From an uncultured Ruminococcus sp. (GTDB lineage Bacteria; Bacillota; Clostridia; Oscillospirales; Acutalibacteraceae), in assembly GCA_910585865.1 (NCBI GenBank), contig CAJUGO010000002.1:186001-250000 (forward strand): a DNA stretch of 64,000 nucleotides, read 5' to 3'. Below, piece by piece: positions 1 through 6,574 of the stretch. The notes beneath the pieces were generated by a model that did not search any database, was not told where the DNA came from, and saw only the letters and a program-made list of their open reading frames with translations. Numbering within the stretch: position 1 is the stretch's first letter; each line of letters starts with the position of its first letter. The translations under genes were made by a program, and so were the position numbers.

Positions 1-102
1 AGTATCGTCAACAATTGAAAGCCGTTGACCGATAAGCTTATTAAACAATGTGGATTTACCAACATTCGGTCTGCCGACTATTGCAATTACGGGTTTGTTC
101 AT
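1..102 (-). CDS. der: Ribosome biogenesis GTPase Der (EngA), N-terminal fragment
   Basis: Only the first 34 codons are in the window; the gene runs off the left edge. The reading starts MNKPVIAIVGRPNVGKST, which is the G1/P-loop (GRPNVGKST) of the Der double-GTPase family, followed by LFNKLIGQ. Der is a two-GTPase-domain protein that acts in maturation of the 50S ribosomal subunit. The ATG lies a few bases after the TGA of the DUF512 gene, so the two are probably co-transcribed; this DUF512-der neighbourhood is common in Clostridia. The call rests on the first GTPase motif only, but the N-terminus is very characteristic. Confidence 0.85.
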   Translation of the reverse strand, partial: MNKPVIAIVGRPNVGKSTLFNKLIGQRLSIVDDT

Positions 103-106
103 TTTA

Positions 107-1414
107 TCATCCCTTTACATTGATTACAGCTTCAACAAGCTGTTGGCCGTTGTTATTTACCGCATAAAGCGGAATTTTCAATTCCTTTTCTACATCATCG
201 ACGGAAACATCATCCAAAAACAAATCATTTTCAAACCTGAGCATTGATGACGGTATAATCAGCCTGTCCCCAAGATTACTTCCTCTAAGCTGGGCTATCA
301 GATCGCCTCCTGTAACAAGCCCCGATACATTTATTCCTCCGCCGAAAAAATTATTTTTTATTGCTTTTGTATTTATCTTAATGTTTGGAAATTTTTCATT
401 AATCATTTCCATAATATTTTTCATAAAAGGATATACACCCTCGCCGCAGGCAATTGTTACGGTATGGTTCGGCTCACAATCGGTTTCATATTCCTCAAGC
501 ACATATCTTACATCATCAGTAAGATATGCAATCATACCTACTCCATCCTCCAAAGCAGAAAAGTCTTCATAAAATTCGGGTTCAGGAATCTTTCGCTGTG
601 CCAAAATATAGAATTCATCACCTGCAAAAAAAATTCTTCTGCCGTACTTCTGCCTGCATTTGTCCCCGAATTTTTCAATAATATCAAGAGTCTCGGCAGC
701 CGTTTCTCTATTATACGGTACAAGCGGATAAAGACCGTCACGAAAGCGTGTAAGCCCTACCGGCACTATAGCAGTCATTGAAACGCCCAGAGCTTCCAGG
801 TCAGTCATTGTGCGCAAAAGCTCTTCTCCGTCATTAATTCCCGGACATGATACTATCTGACAGTTCAGAGTAATTCCGGCGTCTGAAAAGCGTTTAAGAT
901 ACTTTAAAGCATCCCCTGCAAAACGGTTATTCATCATTTTGCATCTTAATTCAGGATTGGTAGTATGAACAGAAATATTTATTGGACTGATATGCATTTT
1001 TATTATGCGCTCAATTTCGTGCTCGGTAATATTTGTAAGCGTAATGTAGTTTCCGAACAAAAAAGACAGCCTGCTGTCATCATCCTTAAAGTACAGCGAC
1101 TCACGCATACCTTTTGGGAGCTGATCAATAAAACAGAATATGCATTTATTTCGGCAGGAATGCTGTTTATCCATTAGATATGTTTCAAATTCAAGTCCAA
1201 TCTCTTCATATTCACCCTTATTAATCTCAACTTCACGAACACATCCGGTTTTGTCTTTAATTTCAAGGACTAATTTTCGGTTTACCTGATAAAATCTATA
1301 ATCAAGCACATCCACAATTTCATTTGAATTTATCGTTAAAAGAGTTTCTCCCTCTTTTATCTGAGCAATATCGGCATGACTGTTCACAGTCACTCCAAAA
1401 ATTTTAACAGCCAC
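107..1414 (-). CDS. DUF512 family Fe-S / radical SAM-like protein
   Basis: This 435-residue protein has the family layout: a short PDZ-like N-terminal part (about residues 1-70), a radical SAM-type cysteine cluster CRNKCIFC (CX3CX2C, near residue 87) followed by DQLPKGMR, and the C-terminal DUF512 region. It belongs to a conserved Fe-S oxidoreductase-like family whose biochemical role is not established. The start is GTG at 1414, preceded by a good Shine-Dalgarno (GAGGTGAGAGC). It stops just upstream of der, so an operon is likely. The family call is firm; the substrate is unknown. Confidence 0.85.
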   Translation of the reverse strand: MAVKIFGVTVNSHADIAQIKEGETLLTINSNEIVDVLDYRFYQVNRKLVLEIKDKTGCVREVEINKGEYEEIGLEFETYLMDKQHSCRNKCIFCFIDQLPKGMRESLYFKDDDSRLSFLFGNYITLTNITEHEIERIIKMHISPINISVHTTNPELRCKMMNNRFAGDALKYLKRFSDAGITLNCQIVSCPGINDGEELLRTMTDLEALGVSMTAIVPVGLTRFRDGLYPLVPYNRETAAETLDIIEKFGDKCRQKYGRRIFFAGDEFYILAQRKIPEPEFYEDFSALEDGVGMIAYLTDDVRYVLEEYETDCEPNHTVTIACGEGVYPFMKNIMEMINEKFPNIKINTKAIKNNFFGGGINVSGLVTGGDLIAQLRGSNLGDRLIIPSSMLRFENDLFLDDVSVDDVEKELKIPLYAVNNNGQQLVEAVINVKG

Positions 1415-1549
1415 GCTCTCACCTCTGTTCTATTGCAAATAATATTTATATAATAACCAATATTATATATCTTAAATTATTATGGCATATTCTAAGAGTG
1501 ATAATATATAAAAAATTAGTTTTATTTTCTGTTAGATATATCGCAATAC

Positions 1550-1583
1550 GCAAAACAAAAGGGCGTACAGAAACCTGCCGCCC
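1550..1583 (-). terminator. Intrinsic terminator of rpmF
   Basis: On the minus strand, shortly after the rpmF stop, GGGCG...CGCCC forms a stem with an inner CAG/CTG pairing and is followed by TTTTGTTTT. Confidence 0.7.
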
Positions 1584-1603
1584 ATAGTGTTTAGTAATTA
1601 AAA

Positions 1604-1792
1604 TTACTGTTCGTCTTTCTTATCGATAACCTGTCTGCCGTTATACATACCGCAGTTACCGCAAGCTCTGTGAGCAGCCATTAACTCGCCGCAGTTCGGA
1701 CAAGCAGTAAGTGTAGGAGCGTTAATCTTCCATACTGTTGAACGTCTTGAACTCTTTCTTGCGTGTGATGTTTTATTCTTTGGTACTGCCAT
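1604..1792 (-). CDS. rpmF: 50S ribosomal protein L32
   Basis: This is a 62-residue L32. It starts MAVPKNKTSHARK, the usual L32 N-terminus, and carries two CXXC pairs (CPNC and CGNC) that bind zinc, so it is the zinc-containing form. It follows the DUF177 gene with a 27-base gap, which is the conserved yceD-rpmF pair of bacteria. A Shine-Dalgarno (AAGGAGGTC) precedes the ATG. It is transcribed from the strong promoter upstream of yceD and ends at a hairpin terminator. Confidence 0.97.
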   Translation of the reverse strand: MAVPKNKTSHARKSSRRSTVWKINAPTLTACPNCGELMAAHRACGNCGMYNGRQVIDKKDEQ

Positions 1793-1819
1793 TACAAAGA
1801 CCTCCTTACAAAATTTATA

Positions 1820-2314
1820 TTAATTCATAAACTGTTTAAGAATCTCAAGCCTTGGGTCAATCTGACGCTTATCACAGGAACATTCACCATTATTGAGGTT
1901 TTGCCCGCAGTTCTGACACAATCCTTTGCAGTCTTCCCTGCATAAATTTTTAGAGGGAAGCGATAGTAAAATATCAGAAATTACAACATCATCAAGCTCG
2001 AGTGTAAAATCAGGTGTTTCAATATATTCGTCATTGCCGTCATCCGCCAAAGTCTGTGCTAATTTATGAACAAACTTCATATTCATTCTTTTGGTGTATT
2101 CCTCGCCGCATCTGTCACAATTACGGGTATACTCGAAACACAGTTCAAAATACAGCGTTATCAGACTTGCTCTGTTTTTAGCCGTCACAATAACATCAAC
2201 CGGAGTTTTGAATGGATAAACACCGTCAATATTAATATCCGCCATATCAAGCTTATAATTTATTTGTTTTTCTTCGCCTTCATTTTGAAAGACGTTTTTA
2301 AGCTCAAAAAGCAT
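1820..2314 (-). CDS. yceD: DUF177 / YceD family protein
   Basis: About 164 residues from the start chosen here. YceD proteins are linked to 23S rRNA accumulation and are nearly always encoded just upstream of rpmF, as here. The sequence has the family cysteine pattern: CDRC in the middle and a Cys-rich C-terminal part (CREDCKGLCQNCGQ and CSC) that looks able to bind metal. An upstream in-frame ATG at 2335 is possible, but the ATG at 2314 has a well-placed AGAGGTG Shine-Dalgarno and gives the usual N-terminus (MLFELKNVF), so it is preferred. Confidence 0.88.
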   Translation of the reverse strand: MLFELKNVFQNEGEEKQINYKLDMADINIDGVYPFKTPVDVIVTAKNRASLITLYFELCFEYTRNCDRCGEEYTKRMNMKFVHKLAQTLADDGNDEYIETPDFTLELDDVVISDILLSLPSKNLCREDCKGLCQNCGQNLNNGECSCDKRQIDPRLEILKQFMN

Positions 2315-2361
2315 GTCTGCACCTCTTGATAGCATGAACGCATATTAAAACGCTGTTTATT

Positions 2362-2390
2362 ATTATACAAAAGGATTTACTCTTTGTCAA
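2362..2390 (-). promoter_or_regulatory. Sigma-A promoter of yceD-rpmF
   Basis: TTGACA and TATAAT are separated by exactly 17 bases on the minus strand, about 50 bases before the yceD start. Both hexamers match consensus perfectly. Confidence 0.85.
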
Positions 2391-2473
2391 CTGAAAAATA
2401 TCATAAATTAAGTATTATTTTTTAGAAATAAATCGTAAAATACAATCAATATTACATATCAGAACATTATGAA

Positions 2474-2502
2474 TTGACAAATACCGATTTATCTGATAAT
2501 AT
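2474..2502 (+). promoter_or_regulatory. Sigma-A promoter of the queuosine-type operon
   Basis: TTGACA at 2474-2479 and TAATAT at 2497-2502 have a 17-base spacer. The predicted transcript would start at about 2509, exactly where the structured leader begins. Confidence 0.8.
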
Positions 2503-2509
2503 CATTATA

Positions 2510-2692
2510 GGCAGTTCGTAACCATCCTGCCGGGGCAATACCAATAGGTGCTTTGCCCAATCAAAACTAAGGAGTAAAGGCATAGGATTAGTATACCCTT
2601 TTTTGCTGATTTTTGTCAATATCTGTTACCGGATTTATTAGCAGTACAGATATTTTTCAGATTTTAAGCACCCCTTAGAGGGTGTATTTTTT
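2510..2692 (+). promoter_or_regulatory. Riboswitch-like attenuated leader, preQ1-III candidate
   Basis: The leader starts with a hairpin GGCAG (2510-2514)/CTGCC (2527-2531), then a second stem GGGCAA (2533-2538)/TTGCCC (2553-2558), then a conserved-looking A-rich tract with CTAAGGAG (2567-2574). About 95 bases later an intrinsic terminator forms: CACCC (2669-2673)/GGGTG (2680-2684) followed by six T. CTAAGG at 2567-2572 is complementary to CCTTAG at 2673-2678 in the terminator, so it could act as an antiterminator strand. The downstream genes are a radical SAM protein and a YhhQ-type transporter, which fits control by a queuosine precursor. PreQ1-III riboswitches are known from Faecalibacterium and related bacteria. 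The class assignment is by gene context and appearance, not by covariance search. Confidence 0.55.
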
Positions 2693-2705
2693 ATGCCGAA
2701 AAATT

Positions 2706-3401
2706 ATGGACAGATACAATATTATTCAAGAAAAAAACAAACGTGAAATTATTCTTTTGCGTGGCTCGGGCTGTGTATATAAGAAATGTACCTTCTGTGA
2801 CTATTACAGTGACAGCAGCCAAAACAAACAGGAAAACTATTTACTTAACAAATCAGTACTTGAAAAAGTCAAAGGACTTTACGGCAGGATTGAAATCATA
2901 AATTCAGGTTCGGTTTTTGAACTGGACAATGAAACAATCAATCTTATACAGCAAACATGCCGCAGCAAAAATATAAGTACAATTCATTTTGAATCGCACT
3001 ATTTGTACAAAGATAAAATTCCAAAACTCAGACAAAAATTTTCCGGTTTTAACTTAAAAATGAAATTAGGTTTGGAAACCTTTGATTATGCTCTCAGAGA
3101 AAATATACTGAAAAAAGGAATCAATGAAACGGATCCTGCTGTTATCTGCGCTCAATTTGATGAAGCTAACTTTCTTTTTGGAATAAAAGGTCAAAGTTTA
3201 GAATCCATGCAAAAAGATATTGAGCTTGGACTCAAATACTTTGAACGGATATGCATCAATATTATGTGCAGCAATACAACAGGGATTATACCTGATAGAA
3301 GAGTAATAAAGATTTTTACTGATAAACTTTATCCTCTTTATAAAAGGAATGACCGTGTTGACATTTTAATTAATAATACTGATTTTGGAGTAGGTAACTG
3401 A
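2706..3401 (+). CDS. Radical SAM protein, possible queuine-salvage enzyme (QueL-like)
   Basis: About 231 residues from the ATG at 2706. Near the N-terminus it has RGSGCVYKKCTFCDYY, a radical SAM-type Fe-S cluster site, but with CX4CX2C spacing rather than the standard CX3CX2C. Later parts look like a reduced TIM-barrel core (for example IEIINSGSVFEL and LGLETFDYALRENIL). It is followed one base later by a YhhQ-type queuosine-precursor transporter and preceded by a riboswitch-like leader, so a role in queuosine salvage is inferred. QueL, a radical SAM queuine lyase described from clostridia, is one candidate identity; this is not proven. The start is uncertain: the in-frame GTG at 2682 lies inside the terminator stem, while the ATG at 2706 has no good Shine-Dalgarno. 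Confidence 0.6.
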   Translation: MDRYNIIQEKNKREIILLRGSGCVYKKCTFCDYYSDSSQNKQENYLLNKSVLEKVKGLYGRIEIINSGSVFELDNETINLIQQTCRSKNISTIHFESHYLYKDKIPKLRQKFSGFNLKMKLGLETFDYALRENILKKGINETDPAVICAQFDEANFLFGIKGQSLESMQKDIELGLKYFERICINIMCSNTTGIIPDRRVIKIFTDKLYPLYKRNDRVDILINNTDFGVGN

Positions 3402-3402
3402 C

Positions 3403-4107
3403 ATGACAAATGAATTTTTACTTATCGGCTCAGTCGTATTTATTTACGGAATGGCTCTTTTAGGATATAAATTATTTGGAAAGACCGGACTTTACTGTCT
3501 TTCGGCAATTGCAACCATTCTTGCAAATATTGAGGTTGTCTTGTTAATAGACGCATTTGGAATGGAACAAACCCTTGGCAACGTACTGTTTGCAGTAACC
3601 TTTCTTATTACCGATATATTATCGGAATGCGAAGGCAAAAAGGCGGCAAATAAAGCTGTGATGACGGGCATATTTGCTTCTGTTTTCTTTCTTCTTCTTT
3701 CACAAAGCTGGATACTCTATGTTCCCGGCAAAAATGATACTTTGATGCATTCTGTAACATCTGTATTTTCAAACACTCCAAGAATGATACTTTCTTCACT
3801 CAGCGTTTATGCTGTAAGTCAGTTGTTTGATGTATGGCTTTACCATAAATGGTGGGCACTTACAACTAAGAAGTCAGGCGATAAAAGAAAATTTCTATGG
3901 CTTAGAAACAACGGTTCAACACTGATAAGCCAGATTATTAACACCGCATTGTTTACATTGCTTGCATTCTGGGGAACATATGATATCCCGACCATGATAT
4001 CGATATTTTTCTCAAGCTATGTTATTTATGTTTTTACAAGTCTTCTGGACACCCCTGTTGTTTATATGGCAAGAAAGATTCATGACAAAAAAGAGGTTTC
4101 AAACTAA
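3403..4107 (+). CDS. Queuosine precursor transporter, YhhQ/QPTR (VUT) family
   Basis: A 234-residue integral membrane protein with about six hydrophobic segments. It contains the family motif FLITDILSECEGKKAA after the third segment, and the conserved late segment ending SYVIYVFTSLLDTP. Members of this family import preQ0, preQ1 or queuine for tRNA modification. It starts one base after the stop of the radical SAM gene, so the two are co-translated from the attenuated leader at 2510. Which precursor it carries cannot be told from sequence alone. Confidence 0.85.
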   Translation: MTNEFLLIGSVVFIYGMALLGYKLFGKTGLYCLSAIATILANIEVVLLIDAFGMEQTLGNVLFAVTFLITDILSECEGKKAANKAVMTGIFASVFFLLLSQSWILYVPGKNDTLMHSVTSVFSNTPRMILSSLSVYAVSQLFDVWLYHKWWALTTKKSGDKRKFLWLRNNGSTLISQIINTALFTLLAFWGTYDIPTMISIFFSSYVIYVFTSLLDTPVVYMARKIHDKKEVSN

Positions 4108-4208
4108 AAAGTTTACCTTATGTAACACATACCCTTTATGATTATTCAACATTTATACATTAATATTCTGTATCTTTACTGGGCAAAATAAGATACAAAT
4201 AATATACG

Positions 4209-4247
4209 GGCGTATCTGATGTTATCAGATACGCCATGTTTATTTTT
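4209..4247. terminator. Terminator, probably bidirectional
   Basis: A perfect 12-bp stem (GGCGTATCTGAT/ATCAGATACGCC, loop GTT) is followed on the plus strand by TGTTTATTTTTT. It sits between the convergent transporter gene and the minus-strand gene ending at 4267, and can serve both. Confidence 0.85.
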
Positions 4248-4266
4248 TAAAACCAGATAATTTTCG

Positions 4267-4494
4267 TTAATCAGTGTTAACTATAAAATCCACAAAATCT
4301 GTTGATGCAATATCATCAGCAAGTCTCTGCATTTCTGCTTTTGAGTTTACTGTCCTTGCTCTTTCTATACATCTTTCACGCTGTGGTTTAGGCATGTTTA
4401 CAAACACTTTCATAGCGTCCGGATTATCTGAAAGCGCCATTGTAAAACCTATTGGCAAATCCCATTTATCCATTTTTTTATCTTCATTTTTCAT
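4267..4494 (-). CDS. Small conserved hypothetical protein
   Basis: About 75 residues. The ATG at 4494 is chosen because it has a strong GGGGTGAT Shine-Dalgarno; an upstream in-frame start would add 17 residues without one. The protein is hydrophilic, with no signal peptide or membrane segment. It contains WDLPIGFTMALSDNPDAM followed by a helix rich in R/E/K (NMPKPQRERCIERAR). This resembles small Firmicutes proteins of unknown function. It stands alone, facing the transporter operon. No function is proposed. Confidence 0.7.
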   Translation of the reverse strand: MKNEDKKMDKWDLPIGFTMALSDNPDAMKVFVNMPKPQRERCIERARTVNSKAEMQRLADDIASTDFVDFIVNTD

Positions 4495-4664
4495 AATATC
4501 ACCCCTATCAGTTTTATTTTTTGGGAAATAAAAATTAATATACAATGCAAAAAATACCGAAAATCTGCAAATATGTTTTATTTTTTATATGTATTCATAT
4601 CTAAGATTTTAAATTTTATTTAATATTATTTTTAATTTCATTTTGAAATTACTTAATTATTATT

Positions 4665-4696
4665 AAGCCCCGAGCCGCAATCGCTGCTCGGGGCTT
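4665..4696 (-). terminator. Terminator downstream of the Amt-PII gene
   Basis: An 11-bp GC-rich stem (AAGCCCCGAGC/GCTCGGGGCTT) with a 10-base loop lies 48 bases after the amt stop on the minus strand. The downstream T-tract is weak (AATAATAATT). Confidence 0.7.
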
Positions 4697-4744
4697 ATTA
4701 GTTCATTAAATTTAAAGTGACTGGGATTTAATTTGAAACAATAA

Positions 4745-6445
4745 TCACTCTACATCCTGCATTGCATCATATCCCGTCTCACCTGTTCTAACCTTTACTA
4801 CATCTTCTACATCATATATAAAGATTTTTCCGTCACCTATATGACCAGTGTAAAGAGCCTTTACAGCTGCATCAACAACTGCCTTTACAGGCACCTTACA
4901 TACTACAATTTCTACCTTTATTTTAGGTAACAGGTTACTCTCAACAACAACACCGCGGTAATATTCAGCTTTGCCTTTCTGTGCGCCGCATCCTAAAACC
5001 TGTGAAACTGTCATACCGGTAATACCAAGTTTATCCATCTCTTCTTTAAGTACTTCAAGCTTCGACTGTTTAAGAAGAATGTCGATTTTGGTAATCTTAA
5101 TACCATCAGAAGCCATATCATACTTGCCTGCAAGCTGGACGGGAACTGCCTGTGTAGCAGGAACACTGCCTTCAACATCAAATGTTTCGTCAAGAGATGC
5201 AGTTGAAACACCTATTGGCATAAAGTCAGCATATGCGCTCACAAGACCATGCTCTGTAATATCGAGTCCTTTCATTTCTTCTTCTTTTGAAGCTCTCAAA
5301 CCGATTGTTTTCTTTATTACTAAAAATACAATTGTCATGCAAACCGAAGTCCATGCAACAATTGAAACTATTCCAATAGCCTGAGCACCCAGCTGATTAA
5401 ATCCTCCGCCGTAGAAAAGACCTGTGACACCATTTTGCCCGTTACCTGTTGCAAAAAGTCCTATAGCCAGGCCTCCCCACATACCATTTACGCCATGAAC
5501 GCTGAATGCACCAACGGGATCATCTATTTTAAGCTTTATGTCTACAAACTCAACAGCTACTACAATCAAAATGCCTGCAACAAGACCTATAACCGCCGCA
5601 CCTATTGCATCAATATCCGCACATCCCGCCGTTACGGCTACAAGACCCGCAAGTGAACCGTTGAGACACATTGAAACATCCGGCTTACCGTTCTTAACCC
5701 ATGTAAATATCATTGTTGTCAATGTTGCAATTGCCGGAGCAATTGTAGTTGTAAGTAAAATCTGACCAAGATATCTGCCGTCGGCAGCTGCTGCACCATT
5801 AAATCCGTACCATGCAAACCAGAGAATAAATACTCCCAGTGCACCAAGAGTAATGCTGTGTCCCGGAATTGCATTTACTTTACCGTTCTTGCCATACTTT
5901 CCGATTCGGGCACCGAGAATTTTTGCACCTATGAGCGCAGAAACACCACCAACCATGTGAATTACAATTGAACCTGCAAAATCAGTACATCCAAGCTGTG
6001 CAAGCCAGCCCTGCTCATTCCATACCCAGCCTGCTTCAATGGGGTATATCACAAGTGAAATAACCGCGCTGTAAACGCAATATGCTGAAAATTTTGTACG
6101 TTCTGCCATAGATCCGGAAACGATTGTTGCAGCTGTTGCACAGAATACAAGCTGGAATACAAAAGTATTCCAATCAAAATCAGCCCAATTGGTAAACATC
6201 TGAAAATCAGGTGCTCCAATAAAACCGGCAAAATAATTCTCCGACATCATCAGACCAAAACCCAGCAAGCTGAAAACTACCGTGCCAATACAAAAATCCA
6301 TAAGATTTTTCATTATAATATTTCCGGCATTTTTCGCGCGGGTAAATCCGGTTTCCACCATTGCAAATCCGCACTGCATAAAGAACACCAGCAATGCGCC
6401 TATCATAAACCATACACCGGTACTTCCGAAAATCAAGTCTGTCAT
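4745..6445 (-). CDS. amt: Ammonium transporter fused to a PII signal protein domain
   Basis: The protein has 566 residues, about 110-150 more than a plain Amt. Residues 1 to about 400 are an Amt/MEP/Rh channel with eleven hydrophobic segments and the conserved VGGVSALIGA and FSVHGVNGMWGG regions. After a linker of about 40 residues, residues 445-566 form a complete PII (GlnB/GlnK) domain, with KITKIDILL at its start, a T-loop carrying KAEYYRG (the usual uridylylated Tyr is present), and the C-terminal GHIGDGKIFIYDVEDVVKVRTGE block. PII normally plugs Amt in response to 2-oxoglutarate and nucleotides; here the gate is covalently attached. It follows glnN on the same strand and has a good Shine-Dalgarno (AAAGGAGAG). 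No ribosome-binding site precedes the PII part. Confidence 0.95.
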   Translation of the reverse strand: MTDLIFGSTGVWFMIGALLVFFMQCGFAMVETGFTRAKNAGNIIMKNLMDFCIGTVVFSLLGFGLMMSENYFAGFIGAPDFQMFTNWADFDWNTFVFQLVFCATAATIVSGSMAERTKFSAYCVYSAVISLVIYPIEAGWVWNEQGWLAQLGCTDFAGSIVIHMVGGVSALIGAKILGARIGKYGKNGKVNAIPGHSITLGALGVFILWFAWYGFNGAAAADGRYLGQILLTTTIAPAIATLTTMIFTWVKNGKPDVSMCLNGSLAGLVAVTAGCADIDAIGAAVIGLVAGILIVVAVEFVDIKLKIDDPVGAFSVHGVNGMWGGLAIGLFATGNGQNGVTGLFYGGGFNQLGAQAIGIVSIVAWTSVCMTIVFLVIKKTIGLRASKEEEMKGLDITEHGLVSAYADFMPIGVSTASLDETFDVEGSVPATQAVPVQLAGKYDMASDGIKITKIDILLKQSKLEVLKEEMDKLGITGMTVSQVLGCGAQKGKAEYYRGVVVESNLLPKIKVEIVVCKVPVKAVVDAAVKALYTGHIGDGKIFIYDVEDVVKVRTGETGYDAMQDVE

Positions 6446-6481
6446 ATAATTCTCTCTCCTTTAACCTGATATTTTATTTAT

Positions 6482-6535
6482 AACAAAACGGCATATAATC
6501 AAACAGTTTTTACCATCCGATTACACGCCGTTGTG
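6482..6535 (-). promoter_or_regulatory. Hairpin between glnN and amt
   Basis: On the minus strand AACGGC...GCCGTT closes a long imperfect stem that also pairs TAATC with GATTA, with TTTTGTTA after it. It may end the glnN transcript or attenuate read-through into amt. A TATAAT-like box lies just upstream (minus strand, around 6537-6550), so amt may also have its own promoter. Confidence 0.45.
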
Positions 6536-6574
6536 CTATATATTATATATACTTTTTATATTACTGATTTGTTA

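Noticed and set aside
2682..2705. GTG at 2682 as the start of the radical SAM protein
   Set aside because: It lies inside the predicted terminator stem and would add residues (YFLCRKI) unlike the family start; the ATG at 2706 is the more sensible choice, though it lacks a strong Shine-Dalgarno.
4971..5384. A 137-codon frame opposite the Amt-PII gene
   Set aside because: It lies opposite a well-conserved gene and has no family features of its own; it is a frame shadow.
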